Source of the DNA: Micromonospora trifolii
Lineage (GTDB): Bacteria > Actinomycetota > Actinomycetes > Mycobacteriales > Micromonosporaceae
NCBI RefSeq assembly: GCF_022229005.1
Contig: NZ_JAKKFD010000013.1
Coordinates: forward strand, 1 to 64,000
Direction: 5' to 3'
DNA length: 64,000 bases
The position numbers were made by a program, and so were the translations under genes. The notes below the pieces were generated by a model, which worked only from the letters and a program-made list of their open reading frames with translations, made no database searches and was not told the origin of the DNA. This document shows, piece by piece, positions 1 to 8,736 of the stretch (position 1 is its first letter; the number at the start of each line of letters is the position of its first letter).

Positions 1-291
1 GCGCAGCCGACACGCGCAGCCCGAACGCGCTGTCCGCCGCGTCGCCTGCCGCGGTGCTCGCGCAGCATCGGTCAGCCCGACCCCGGTACCCGTACACGCG
101 CCCTTTGCTCTGCTTCAACCCACGCAACGGCGGACGTCCGATTATCGGACACTCGCTGTTGCGTGGAGTGAAGCAGAGCAAAGGCGGTGAACCAGGGATG
201 GGCTATCGGCCGCGCGAGCGTCGGCGGACGCCGGAGGGCACGACGCCGGGCACGACGCCGAGCGGCCACGGTGCCGGGCGGACCCCCGACG
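1..291. other. non-coding stretch at window edge
   Basis: No convincing gene is visible before the end of the ACMSD gene. The only structure is the large inverted repeat at 102-184. The first 60 bases could be the edge of a neighbouring gene, but no reading frame shows a recognisable product. Confidence 0.5.
102..184. repeat. 27-bp inverted repeat with nested palindrome
   Basis: Positions 102-128 and 158-184 are reverse complements with only two adjacent mismatches (25 of 27 pairs). The loop holds a second perfect palindrome, GTCCGAT-T-ATCGGAC (136-150). The element lies downstream of the last gene of the kynurenine operon and could end that transcript. It has no U-tract and its arms are less GC-rich than a typical terminator, so a dispersed intergenic repeat is equally possible. 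Confidence 0.8.
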
Positions 292-1293
292 TCAGCCGCG
301 CAGGAAGCGCAGGGCGTTGGCGGACAGGAGCTTGTCGCGTTGGTCGTCGGTGAGGAAGTCGGCCGCGTGGACCACCGCGCCGGCCGGCCGTTCGCCCAGC
401 GGGTACGGGTAGTCGCTGCCGACCAGCACCCGGTCCTCCCCCAGCGTGTCGACAAGCAGCCGCAGGGCGGGTGGCGCGAAGACCACCGAGTCGACGCTGA
501 ACCGGTCGAGGTAGCTGCTGGGCGGGCCGGCGGACGCCCCCCGGACCAGGTCGCCCCGGCGGTGCCAGGCGTTGTCGGCGCGGCCGAGCCAGAACGGGAA
601 ACTGCCGCCGCCGTGCGCGAAGCAGATCCGCAGCGTGTCGGGCACCCGGTCGAAGACCCCGCCGAGGATCATCGCCAACACCGACAGGTGTGTCTCGGCG
701 GGCATCCCGGTGAGCCAGCGGGCCATCCAGCGGTCCAGACGCGGCCCGCCGGGCATGTCCCAGGGGTGGACGAAGACGGGTGCGCCCACCTCGGCGCAGT
801 GCTGCAGGAAGGTGACCACGCCGGCGTCGTCCAGGTCCCGGTCGCCGACGTGGTTGCCGATCTCCACGCCCACGTGCCCGGCGGCGAGGCTGCGGTCCAG
901 CTCGGCACAGGCGGCGTCCGGGTCCTGGAGCGGCACCTGACAGAACGGCACCAGTCGGTCACCTCCGGCCGCGGTGACCTCCAGGGTCAGGTCGTTGAAG
1001 ATCCGGGCGACCTTCACCGCCTGGTCGGCCGGGCGGTCGTAGCTGAAGAAGACCGGGGTGGGCGAGACCACCTGCACGGCCACGCCGTCGGCGTCCATGT
1101 CGGCCAGTCGGCGCGACGCGTCCCAGCACTCGGCGCCGACCGGGCGGAACTCCGTCTCCCCCACCATGATCATGGCGGCGCGCTCGGAGTCGACCCGCAA
1201 CCAGGGCCAGTCGGACCCGCCGCACGCCGCGCCGAGGTCCGGCCAACCCTTCGGTACGACGTGCGTGTGCACGTCGACCACGCCTGCGGGCAT
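292..1293 (-). CDS. nbaD: 2-amino-3-carboxymuconate-6-semialdehyde decarboxylase (ACMSD)
   Basis: Metal-dependent amidohydrolase of the ACMSD family, 333 aa, a normal length. It should decarboxylate the ring-opened product of 3-hydroxyanthranilate to 2-aminomuconate semialdehyde, diverting carbon from quinolinate. Visible are the metal-binding H-T-H at residues 9-11, a central VHPWDMPGG segment, the HGGGSFPFWLGR loop and a C-terminal GSDYPYPLG with the expected metal-binding Asp. The chosen ATG overlaps the stop of the dioxygenase gene (ATGA); an in-frame extension upstream would run through that gene and is not needed. It is the last gene of the eleven-gene catabolic operon. Family and pathway step are firm; the symbol is borrowed from the Pseudomonas nba cluster. 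Confidence 0.93.
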   Translation of the reverse strand: MPAGVVDVHTHVVPKGWPDLGAACGGSDWPWLRVDSERAAMIMVGETEFRPVGAECWDASRRLADMDADGVAVQVVSPTPVFFSYDRPADQAVKVARIFNDLTLEVTAAGGDRLVPFCQVPLQDPDAACAELDRSLAAGHVGVEIGNHVGDRDLDDAGVVTFLQHCAEVGAPVFVHPWDMPGGPRLDRWMARWLTGMPAETHLSVLAMILGGVFDRVPDTLRICFAHGGGSFPFWLGRADNAWHRRGDLVRGASAGPPSSYLDRFSVDSVVFAPPALRLLVDTLGEDRVLVGSDYPYPLGERPAGAVVHAADFLTDDQRDKLLSANALRFLRG

Positions 1294-1817
1294 CAGCCCT
1301 TGCCCGGGTGCAGGGTGCCGCAGTTGGCGCAGGTGCGCGCCTGCTCGTCGGCGTAGAACGCCTGGAACACCGGGGGCAGATCGGCGGCGATGTCGCGGAC
1401 CTGCAACTCGACCTCGTGCACCTTGCTGCCGCACTCCGGGCAGTACCACTGGAACGTCTCCAGCGTGCCCTCCTCGCGGACCCGCTCGACGACCATGCCG
1501 ATCGAGCCGGCCTCCGGCCGCTGCGGCGAGTGCGGGGTGTTACGCGGCAGCATCCACATCTGACCCTCGCGCACGTGCACAGTACGCGGCCCCTCCGGGG
1601 TGACCAGGTTGATGTGCATGTTGCCCTTGACCTGGTAGAAGAACTCCTCGTACGGGTCCACGTGGAAGTCGGTGCGCTGGTTGGGCCCGCCCACCACCAT
1701 CACGATGAAGTCGTCCCCGCCGGGGAACATCTCCTTGTTGCCCACCGGGGGCTTCAACAGGTGCTGGTTGTCGGCGATCCAGCCCGGAAAGCTGAACGGC
1801 TCGGCGATCTCACTCAC
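1293..1817 (-). CDS. nbaC: 3-hydroxyanthranilate 3,4-dioxygenase
   Basis: Cupin-fold Fe(II) ring-cleaving dioxygenase, 174 aa, matching bacterial HAO. It opens 3-hydroxyanthranilate to 2-amino-3-carboxymuconate semialdehyde, the substrate of the next gene. The active-site block [17 protein letters not shown] carries the iron-binding His and Glu, and a second His follows in [10 protein letters not shown]. The C-terminus has the rubredoxin-like pair CPECG and CANCG seen in bacterial HAO. No ATG fits; the GTG at 1817 overlaps the deaminase stop (GTGA) and gives the family's usual N-terminus. Confidence 0.95.
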   Translation of the reverse strand: MSEIAEPFSFPGWIADNQHLLKPPVGNKEMFPGGDDFIVMVVGGPNQRTDFHVDPYEEFFYQVKGNMHINLVTPEGPRTVHVREGQMWMLPRNTPHSPQRPEAGSIGMVVERVREEGTLETFQWYCPECGSKVHEVELQVRDIAADLPPVFQAFYADEQARTCANCGTLHPGKG

Positions 1818-2236
1818 GACTGACCTCCCGAGGGAAGAAGGGCCACGGCCTGGATTTCGATCAGCAGGTGCGGGTGCGGCAACTGGTGCACCGCCACCGT
1901 CGTACGGGTCGGTCCGGAGGCGTCGAAGAACTCGGCCCACACCTCGTTGTAACCACCGAAGTCGTTCATGTTGACCAGGTACGTCGTCACCTGGACCAGG
2001 TCGGTGAGGTCCGCGCCGACCGAACGCAGCAGGTCCCGCACGTTCTCGATGACGGCCCGCGTCTGCACCCGGACGTCGAGCTTCGTGGTGCCGAACCCGT
2101 CCACCTCGACGCCGGCGAACGTGTTGTCCGCGCGCCGCGACGACGTACCGGAGACGAAGACGAACCCACCGGCGACCTTGACGTGCGGAAAGGCCCCCCG
2201 CGGGACGGCCTTCCCGGCGACCACCCGGGCGGTCAC
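1814..2236 (-). CDS. nbaF: RidA-family 2-aminomuconate deaminase
   Basis: RidA/YjgF-fold protein, 140 aa. Position in the operon and the motif [14 protein letters not shown], typical of the 2-aminomuconate deaminase branch, point to hydrolytic deamination of 2-aminomuconate to 4-oxalocrotonate. Generic RidA proteins instead remove reactive enamines, and that reading cannot be excluded from sequence alone. GTG start at 2236 overlaps the stop of the decarboxylase (GTGA), and its own stop overlaps the dioxygenase start, so translation is probably coupled on both sides. Confidence 0.88.
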   Translation of the reverse strand: MTARVVAGKAVPRGAFPHVKVAGGFVFVSGTSSRRADNTFAGVEVDGFGTTKLDVRVQTRAVIENVRDLLRSVGADLTDLVQVTTYLVNMNDFGGYNEVWAEFFDASGPTRTTVAVHQLPHPHLLIEIQAVALLPSGGQS

Positions 2237-3006
2237 GACGACGCCCGCAGCGAGGCCGTGCCGAGCTTCTCGACGACGGCACGGACGTGGGCGCCGGGGC
2301 GCAGCGGCACAGCGGCGGTGGCGGCGCCGGCCAGGAAGACCCAGCCGGACTCCAGCCGCACCCCGTGCCGGCCCGCCAGCCGGATGCCCTCGTCGAGCGC
2401 CCGCCGCGGATCACCGAGGATCGCCGCCGTCGAGCCGACCTGCGCCACCCGCCCGTCGACCTCCAGCAGCACACCCAGGTTGTCCAGCCCCGCCGGCACC
2501 GGCGACCACGGCCCGATCACGAAGGCGGCGGCCGAGGTGTTGTCAGCGATCACGTCCGGCAGCGAGAAACGGAAGTCCGCGTACCGGGAGTCGATCAACT
2601 CGATGGCCGGGGCGACAGCGCGGACCGCCGTGGCGAAGTCGCCGACCGGCTCGCCCGGCTCGGGCAGCCGGTCCAGCAGGAACGCCACCTCCGGCTCGAC
2701 CCGGGGATGGATGTACGCGGCCGGGTCCACGGCACCGCCGTCGGGCACCCGCATCGCGTTGGTGAGCCGCCCCCAGATCACCTCGTCCACGCCGACCTGG
2801 GCCATCTTCGCCCTGCTGGTCAGCCCCATCTTCAACCCGACCAGCCGCTCACCGGCGTTCAGCCGGCGTTGCAGCAGCGCGGCCTGCACGGCGTACGCGG
2901 TGTCCACGTCGAGGCCGGTCTCGGCGGCGAGCTGCGGGATCGCTGTGGCGGTGTCGGCCGCCGCGCCCAGCTTGTCGGCGATCCCGACAATGTCTACGCC
3001 GATCAT
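2233..3006 (-). CDS. 4-oxalocrotonate decarboxylase (fumarylacetoacetase-like)
   Basis: 257-aa member of the hydratase/decarboxylase family (NbaG/DmpH type), expected to decarboxylate 4-oxalocrotonate to 2-oxopent-4-enoate. Visible are [16 protein letters not shown] near residue 60, the metal-ligand region [13 protein letters not shown] and [11 protein letters not shown]. It is a clear paralogue of the product of 5076-5873; in Pseudomonas the two form a decarboxylase-hydratase complex, and the upstream one here is assigned as hydratase by synteny. The ATG at 3006 overlaps the aldolase stop (ATGA). Which paralogue does which step is inferred from order, not from residues. Confidence 0.85.
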   Translation of the reverse strand: MIGVDIVGIADKLGAAADTATAIPQLAAETGLDVDTAYAVQAALLQRRLNAGERLVGLKMGLTSRAKMAQVGVDEVIWGRLTNAMRVPDGGAVDPAAYIHPRVEPEVAFLLDRLPEPGEPVGDFATAVRAVAPAIELIDSRYADFRFSLPDVIADNTSAAAFVIGPWSPVPAGLDNLGVLLEVDGRVAQVGSTAAILGDPRRALDEGIRLAGRHGVRLESGWVFLAGAATAAVPLRPGAHVRAVVEKLGTASLRASS

Positions 3007-4067
3007 GAGTGCTGCTCCTTCTCTGCCAGGTCGAGTGCCACGTCCACGATCATGTCCTCCTGGCCGCCCACCATCCGGCGGCGGCCCAACTCGACCAGGA
3101 TCGACCGGACGTCCACGCCGTACTTCGTGGAGGCCCGCTCGGCGTGCCGCAGGAAGCTGGAGTAGACCCCGGCGTACCCCAGGGACAGCGTCTCCCGGTC
3201 CACCTGGACCGGCCGGTCCTGGAGCGGGCGGACGATGTCGTCGGCGGCGTCCATCAGCGCGAACACGTCGCAGCCGTGCTTCCAGCCGTGCAGCTCGGCG
3301 ACCGCGACGAAGACCTCCAGCGGGGCGTTTCCGGCGCCCGCGCCCATGCCCGCCAGGGAGGCGTCGACGCGGACGGTCCGGCCGTGCACCGCGTCGGGGC
3401 CGACCGGCGCGGACCCGGTGACCCGCCCGTGCTCGACGGCGAGCACGCTGTTGGCCACCCCGAGCGACAGGTTGTGGTGGGCGTGGATGCCGATCTGCGT
3501 CTCCGGGGCGAGGACCTGCCGGTACGCGTCGACCCGCTGCGCCACGTCGGACATCAGCAGCCGGCCGCCGGAGTCGGTGACGTAGACGCAGTGCGCCCCG
3601 TAAGACTCCATGAGCTTGGCCTGCCCGGCGAGCCCTGCCGCATCGTTCATGTGGGACATCATCAGGAATCCGGCCACGTCCATGCCGTTCTCCCGGGCCC
3701 AGGAGATGTGCTGGGCGGAGATGTCCGCCTCCGTGCAGTGGGTGGCGATCCGGACGCTGGTCACCCCGAGCGCCTTCGCGGCCTTCAGGTCGGCGATCGT
3801 GCCGATGCCCGGAAGCAGCAGGGTGGTCAGTTTCGCAGTGGTCAGCACCTCGGCAGCCGCCGAGATCCACTCGGCGTCGCTGGCGGCGCCGTGGCCGTAG
3901 TTGACGCTGGAGCCGGCGAGGCCGTCACCGTGCGCCACCTCGATGGCGGCCACCCCGGCGGCGTCCAACGCGGCGGCGATGGTGCGGACGTGGTCGACTG
4001 TGTACTGGTGGGCGATGGCGTGCATGCCGTCGCGCAGCGTCACGTCCTGGATGTACAGCTCGGTCAT
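3003..4067 (-). CDS. dmpG: 4-hydroxy-2-oxovalerate aldolase
   Basis: 354-aa class II aldolase of the DmpG/BphI/MhpE family. It splits 4-hydroxy-2-oxovalerate into pyruvate and acetaldehyde, passing acetaldehyde through a tunnel to its partner dehydrogenase, encoded immediately upstream. The N-terminal [15 protein letters not shown] block contains the catalytic Arg and metal-binding Asp; [16 protein letters not shown] carries the metal-binding His pair; [11 protein letters not shown] follows near residue 245. The C-terminal LeuA-like extension is present, so the protein is full length. Start and stop both lie in 4-base overlaps with neighbours. Confidence 0.95.
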   Translation of the reverse strand: MTELYIQDVTLRDGMHAIAHQYTVDHVRTIAAALDAAGVAAIEVAHGDGLAGSSVNYGHGAASDAEWISAAAEVLTTAKLTTLLLPGIGTIADLKAAKALGVTSVRIATHCTEADISAQHISWARENGMDVAGFLMMSHMNDAAGLAGQAKLMESYGAHCVYVTDSGGRLLMSDVAQRVDAYRQVLAPETQIGIHAHHNLSLGVANSVLAVEHGRVTGSAPVGPDAVHGRTVRVDASLAGMGAGAGNAPLEVFVAVAELHGWKHGCDVFALMDAADDIVRPLQDRPVQVDRETLSLGYAGVYSSFLRHAERASTKYGVDVRSILVELGRRRMVGGQEDMIVDVALDLAEKEQHS

Positions 4068-4999
4068 GGCGCGGCCACCTCCGAGGAACGCAGGGCGACC
4101 AGCCGTTCCGCGGTGCGCAGCGCGGCCGAGGTCATGATGTCCAGGTTGCCGGCGTACGCGGGCAGGTAGTGCCCGGCGCCGGAGACCTCCAGGAAGACCG
4201 ACACCTGGAGGGCGGTGAGCCGCCGCCCGAGCGTCGGCAGGTACGCCTCGACCCGGTCGAACTGCACGTCCTGCTTGAGCCGGTAGCCGGGGACGTACTC
4301 CTGAACGGCCGCCACCATCTCGGCCACCGAGCCGGCGATGGCGTCGGTGTCGGCGTCGGCGTCCGGGCAGAGGCAGTAGACGGTGTCGCGCATCAGCAGC
4401 GGCGGGTCCGCCGGGTTCAGCACGATGATCGCCTTGCCCCGCTCGGCGCCGCCCACCACCTCGATGGCGCGGGCCGTGGTCTCGGTGAACTCGTCGATGT
4501 TGGCCCGGGTGCCCGGCCCGGCGGACTTCGACGCGATCGACGCGACGATCTCCCCGTACGCCACCGGGGTGACCCGGCGCACCGCGGCGACGATCGGCAC
4601 TGTGGCCTGCCCGCCGCAGGTCACCATGTTGACGTTCGGCTCGTGCAGGTGCTCGTCCAGGTTGACCGGCGGCACCACGTACGGGCCGAGCGCGGCCGGG
4701 GTCAGGTCGACCACAGTGCGGCCGTGGGCGCGCAGCACCTCGTCGTGGCGTCGGTGCGCGCCGGCCGAGGTGGCGTCGAACACCAGCTCGACGTCGGCGA
4801 ACTCGGGCAGCGCGACGAGCCCGTCCACGCCGTCGGCAGTGGTGGCGACACCGAGGCGGCGAGCGCGCGCCAAGCCGTCGGAGGCCGGGTCGATGCCGGC
4901 CATCGCCACCATGCGCAGGCTGTCGCTGAGCCGCAGCACCTTGATCATCAGGTCGGTGCCGATGTTTCCCGATCCCAGCACCGCCACACCGACGCTCAT
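4064..4999 (-). CDS. acetaldehyde dehydrogenase (acetylating)
   Basis: 311-aa DmpF/BphJ/MhpF-type enzyme converting acetaldehyde, NAD+ and CoA to acetyl-CoA, partner of the aldolase encoded next. The N-terminus has the Rossmann motif [12 protein letters not shown], and the catalytic Cys sits in [13 protein letters not shown] near residue 130. The frame is open further upstream, but the extra residues are low-complexity Arg/Ser and the family starts just before the Rossmann fold, so the ATG at 4999 is used. A 76-bp spacer separates it from the hydratase, the largest gap in the operon. Confidence 0.94.
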   Translation of the reverse strand: MSVGVAVLGSGNIGTDLMIKVLRLSDSLRMVAMAGIDPASDGLARARRLGVATTADGVDGLVALPEFADVELVFDATSAGAHRRHDEVLRAHGRTVVDLTPAALGPYVVPPVNLDEHLHEPNVNMVTCGGQATVPIVAAVRRVTPVAYGEIVASIASKSAGPGTRANIDEFTETTARAIEVVGGAERGKAIIVLNPADPPLLMRDTVYCLCPDADADTDAIAGSVAEMVAAVQEYVPGYRLKQDVQFDRVEAYLPTLGRRLTALQVSVFLEVSGAGHYLPAYAGNLDIMTSAALRTAERLVALRSSEVAAP

Positions 5000-5075
5000 G
5001 CCGACACTCCGCTTCGCTCCGTGCCGCCCTGAGCGCCTACAACTCTGCGCCGATGATTCGCTCGCTGACGCTCGC

Positions 5076-5873
5076 TCACTGGTTGTCTCCCTTGGTGAAA
5101 CTCGTGCGCACCGAGCCGAGCCCGGAGATCCGGGCCTCGTACGCGGCACCCGGGGTGACCGGCACCATCGGACCTAGCGCCCCGGAGAGCACCACGTCCC
5201 CGGCGCGCAGCGGGTCGCCGGCGCGGGCCAGGGTGCCGGCCAACCACTGCAGGGCGTGCAGCGGGTTGCCCAGGCAGGCGGCGCCCGCGCCCACCGAGAC
5301 CGGCTCGCCGGCGTGCTCCAGCACCATTCCGCACAGTCGCAGGTCCACGTCGGCGAGCCGGCGCGGCGTGGTGCCGAGCACGAAGAGCCCGCTGGAGGCG
5401 TTGTCGGCGACGGTGTCCACGATGGAGATGTCCCAGCCGGCGATCCGGGAGTCGACGATCTCGATCGCCGGCAGCACGTGGTCGACAGCGCGGATCAGGT
5501 CGACGGTGGTGAGCTGCGGGTTCGGGAGATCCTTGTCGAGCACGAAGGCGATCTCCGCCTCCACGCGGGGCTGGAGCAGCCGGTCGATGGGCACCTCGAC
5601 CCCGTCGCCGACCGCCATGGCGTCGGTCAGCATGCCGAAGTCCGGTTGGAACACCCCGAAGGTCTCCTGCACGGCCCGTGAGGTCAACCCGATCTTCGCG
5701 CCGACCCGGCGTTCGCCACGGCCCTGCCAGGCCCGCGCCTGGAGCTGCTGCACCCGGTACGCGGCCTCGACGTCGCCCTCCGGCAGCAGCCGGCCCCGGA
5801 GCGGCGCGCACGGCTTGCCGGTGCTGCGGGCGTCGGCCAACTCCCGGTTCGCGGCCTCGATGTCAGCTTCCAT
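5076..5873 (-). CDS. 2-oxopent-4-enoate hydratase (2-keto-4-pentenoate hydratase)
   Basis: 265-aa hydratase of the MhpD/DmpE/NbaH type, adding water to 2-oxopent-4-enoate to give 4-hydroxy-2-oxovalerate. Motifs match the paralogue at 2233-3006: [31 protein letters not shown] and [11 protein letters not shown]. Two starts are possible: the ATG at 5873 preceded by a purine-rich GAGGGAG at a good distance, or a GTG at 5897 overlapping the dehydrogenase stop as elsewhere in this operon. The ATG is preferred because the eight extra residues look like spacer translation. Confidence 0.9.
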   Translation of the reverse strand: MEADIEAANRELADARSTGKPCAPLRGRLLPEGDVEAAYRVQQLQARAWQGRGERRVGAKIGLTSRAVQETFGVFQPDFGMLTDAMAVGDGVEVPIDRLLQPRVEAEIAFVLDKDLPNPQLTTVDLIRAVDHVLPAIEIVDSRIAGWDISIVDTVADNASSGLFVLGTTPRRLADVDLRLCGMVLEHAGEPVSVGAGAACLGNPLHALQWLAGTLARAGDPLRAGDVVLSGALGPMVPVTPGAAYEARISGLGSVRTSFTKGDNQ

Positions 5874-5893
5874 GCCCGCTCCCTCGCTTCGGC

Positions 5894-7402
5894 TCACGAC
5901 AGGTCCACGCAGACGTTCGTGAGTTCGGAGTAGAAGTTCAGCGAGTGCACGCCGCCCTCGCGACCGATCCCGGACGCCTTCACCCCGCCGAACGGGGTAC
6001 GCAGGTCACGCAGGAACCACGTGTTGACCCAGACGATGCCCGCGTCGAGCCGGGCGCCGGCCCGGTGCGCGACGCCCACGTCCCGGGTCCACACGGTCGC
6101 CGCCAGGCCGTACTCGGTGCCGTTGGCGAGGGCGTACGCCTCGTCCTCAGTGTCGAACGGCGCGACGTGCACCACCGGGCCGAAGATCTCCTCCCGGTTG
6201 GTGCGGGCGTCCGGGCCGAGCCCGGTGAGCACCGTCGGCTGCACGTAGGACCCGCCGTCGCGGGTGTCGCCGAAGGTGGGCGTGCCGCCACCGGTGAGCA
6301 CCTCGGCGCCCTCGGAGCGGGCCAGCTCGTACGCGCCGAGCACCTTCCTGCGGTGTTGGTGGGAGATCAGCGGCATGGTGGCGGTGGCCTCGTCGGTCGG
6401 CCAGCCGTACGCCAGCTCGCCGGCCCGCTTCGCCAGCCGGGCGGTGAACTCCTCGAAGACCGGGCGCTGCACGTAGATGCGCTCGGTGCAGAGGCACACC
6501 TGCCCGCCGTTGGTGAAGCTGGACCGCACCGAGCCGGCCACCGCGGCGTCCAGGTCGGCGTCGGCGAAGACCAGGCCGGCGTTCTTGCCGCCGAGTTCGA
6601 AGCTCACCGCCTTCACCCCGTCGGCGGCGGCCCGCATGATCGCGCCGCCGGTGGCCGACTCACCGGTGAAGGTGATCGCGTCGACGCCCGGGTGGCGGGT
6701 GAGGAACTCCCCCGCCGAGTCCGGCCCGAAGCCGTGCACCAGGTTGAACACCCCAGCCGGTACGCCAGCGGCGGCCATCACCTCGGCGAGCACCGTCGCC
6801 GAGGCGGGAGTCTCCTCGCTGGGCTTGACCACGACGGCGTTGCCGCAGGCCAGCGCCGGGGCCACCTTCCAGGTGAGCAGCAGCAGCGGCAGGTTCCACG
6901 GCACGATGACCGCTACCACGCCGACCGGCTTGCGCAGCGCGTAGTTGAGTGCCCGGCCGCCGGTCGGGGTGACAGTCGTGAACGACTCGGTGGGGGCGGT
7001 CGCCACGATCTCCGCGAACGCCCGGAAGTTCGCCGCGCCGCGCGGAATGTCCAGGGTGCGGGCCTGGGCGATGGACTTGCCGGTGTCGGCGACCTCGGCG
7101 GTGACCAGGTCGTCGAAGCGGCGCTCCAACTCGTCGGCGACGCGGCGCAGCACCTCGGCGCGCTCGCGCTCCCCCATCCTGCCCCACGGCCCCCGCAGCG
7201 CCGCCCGGGCGGCGGCCACCGCGTCGTCCACAGTGGACTGCGACGCCTCGTCGACCTCGAAGACCTGCTCCCCGGTGACCGGGCTGGCCTTGGTGAACGT
7301 CGTCGCGCCGTCGACGAACTCGCCGGCGACGAAGTTGCGCAACCGCCGCGGGCCACTCGGCGCGTGGCCGGCCATCAGTCGCGGATCCCAGTTGCCGGTC
7401 AT
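5894..7402 (-). CDS. nbaE: 2-aminomuconate-6-semialdehyde dehydrogenase (aldehyde dehydrogenase)
   Basis: 502-aa NAD+-dependent aldehyde dehydrogenase of the hydroxymuconic/aminomuconic semialdehyde group. It should oxidise 2-aminomuconate semialdehyde, the ACMSD product, to 2-aminomuconate. Visible are the cofactor segment VIVPWNLPLLLLTWKVAPAL, the general-base Glu in SFELGGKN and the nucleophilic Cys in GGQVCLCTERIYV (the GQxCxCxxR form typical of this subgroup), then EEIFGPVVHVAPF. The ATG at 7402 overlaps the monooxygenase stop. Family membership is certain; the substrate is inferred from context. Confidence 0.92.
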   Translation of the reverse strand: MTGNWDPRLMAGHAPSGPRRLRNFVAGEFVDGATTFTKASPVTGEQVFEVDEASQSTVDDAVAAARAALRGPWGRMGERERAEVLRRVADELERRFDDLVTAEVADTGKSIAQARTLDIPRGAANFRAFAEIVATAPTESFTTVTPTGGRALNYALRKPVGVVAVIVPWNLPLLLLTWKVAPALACGNAVVVKPSEETPASATVLAEVMAAAGVPAGVFNLVHGFGPDSAGEFLTRHPGVDAITFTGESATGGAIMRAAADGVKAVSFELGGKNAGLVFADADLDAAVAGSVRSSFTNGGQVCLCTERIYVQRPVFEEFTARLAKRAGELAYGWPTDEATATMPLISHQHRRKVLGAYELARSEGAEVLTGGGTPTFGDTRDGGSYVQPTVLTGLGPDARTNREEIFGPVVHVAPFDTEDEAYALANGTEYGLAATVWTRDVGVAHRAGARLDAGIVWVNTWFLRDLRTPFGGVKASGIGREGGVHSLNFYSELTNVCVDLS

Positions 7403-8736
7403 GCCCGCCTCCCTCGGCTCAGCGCCGCGCCGATCGCGCCGACCAGCAGCAGGGCGGCTCCGCCGACGACGGCCCCGAGCACCCGGTGCTGTCGGCGCAC
7501 CCGGCGGCGCACCTCCGCGTACGGGGTGGTGGAGAACGACACCAGCTCGTACTGGGAAACGTACCGGCCGGGCAGGGCCCGTTCCAGTGCGTGCTCCACC
7601 CGCCGTCGCGTCTGGAAGACCGGGGAGGCGACCTTGTCCCGCATCTCCACGAAGTTGGTCAGCGCCATCGTCGCGATGGCCTCGACGTTCTCCTTTCGGC
7701 GCCGCTGGAACAGCGGCAGCGCCGCCAGCCAGTCGTCGGCGCACTCGTCCAGGCAGCGGTCCAACTCCACCACGTCCTCGAAGGCGCAGTTGGCGCCCTG
7801 GCCGTAGAACGGCACGATGGCGTGCGCCGCGTCGCCGAGCAGGCCGACGGTGCCGTAGACCTGCCACGGGGTGCAGCGCACAGTGCCGAGCACGCCCACC
7901 GGGTTGTGCTGGTAGTCGTCGACCAGGTTCGGGGCCAGCGGAACCACGTCCGGGTAGTGCTCGGTGAAGTGCCGTTCGATCTCCGCCGGGCTGGTCAGCG
8001 AGGCGAAGCTGCCGGCACCGTCGTTGGGCCAGAACAGCGTGCAGGTGAAGGAGCGGTCCGGGTTCGGCAGCGCGATCATCATCGAGGTGCCGCGCGGCCA
8101 GATGTGCAGCGCGTCCGGGTCCAGGGCGAAGTCCCCGCCCAGCGGCGGAATCGTCAGCTCCTTGTAGCCGTAGTCGAGGAAGTCCACGCTCTCGTCGAGC
8201 AGCCCGTACGCCAGCAGTTGCCCGCGCACAGCGGAGCCGGCGCCGTCGGCACCCAGCACGACCGACGCCTTCGCCGCGACGGTGCCCTGCGGGGTCTCGA
8301 AGCTCAGGGCGCCGTCGGTCGGGTCGAGCCCGACCAACCGGTGGTCGAAGACGACCCGCACCCCGGGCAGCGCGGCGGCCTCGTCCAGCAGGGCGTTGTT
8401 CAGCGCACCCCGGCTGATCGAGTTGATCGCCCGGTCGCCGGCCGCGCTGTACGACTGGAACTGCTGCTCGCCCTCGACCGGGTGGATCATCCGGCCGCGC
8501 ATCGGCAGCGCGTCGGTCATCACCTGCTCGGCCAGCCCGATGCGGCGCAACGCGTCCAGGCCGCGCTCGGAGAGCGCCAGGTTGATCGAGCGACCGCGCT
8601 CGGCGGTGCCGGCACGCGGGTCCGAGCGGCGCTCGTAGAGCGCCACCGGGTAGCCACGCCGGGCCAGGAAGCAGGCCGCGAGACACCCGGCCAGCCCGGC
8701 CCCGATGATCGCGATCTCGTCCCGCCGCGCGGTCAT
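7399..8736 (-). CDS. kmo: kynurenine 3-monooxygenase
   Basis: 445-aa FAD-dependent aromatic hydroxylase converting L-kynurenine to 3-hydroxykynurenine with NADPH and O2. The N-terminus has the dinucleotide fold IIGAGLAGCLAACFLARRG, followed by RSINLALSERGLDALRRIGL typical of KMO; VGLLGDAAHAIVPFYGQGAN is the second FAD motif. The last ~30 residues form a hydrophobic segment and basic tail, recalling the membrane anchor of eukaryotic KMO. The ATG at 8736 overlaps the kynureninase stop; upstream in-frame codons lie within that gene. Confidence 0.95.
   Translation of the reverse strand: MTARRDEIAIIGAGLAGCLAACFLARRGYPVALYERRSDPRAGTAERGRSINLALSERGLDALRRIGLAEQVMTDALPMRGRMIHPVEGEQQFQSYSAAGDRAINSISRGALNNALLDEAAALPGVRVVFDHRLVGLDPTDGALSFETPQGTVAAKASVVLGADGAGSAVRGQLLAYGLLDESVDFLDYGYKELTIPPLGGDFALDPDALHIWPRGTSMMIALPNPDRSFTCTLFWPNDGAGSFASLTSPAEIERHFTEHYPDVVPLAPNLVDDYQHNPVGVLGTVRCTPWQVYGTVGLLGDAAHAIVPFYGQGANCAFEDVVELDRCLDECADDWLAALPLFQRRRKENVEAIATMALTNFVEMRDKVASPVFQTRRRVEHALERALPGRYVSQYELVSFSTTPYAEVRRRVRRQHRVLGAVVGGAALLLVGAIGAALSRGRRA

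Noticed and set aside
187-1356. Long open frames antisense to most genes, e.g. 187-1356 and 21588-24074 on the plus strand
   Set aside because: Typical of high-GC DNA; translations are Arg/Ala/Gly/His-rich without family motifs and lie opposite well-supported genes.
5000-5075. Possible frameshift or small gene between acetaldehyde dehydrogenase and hydratase genes
   Set aside because: Only 76 bp of GCTCGCT-like spacer; both neighbours are full length.
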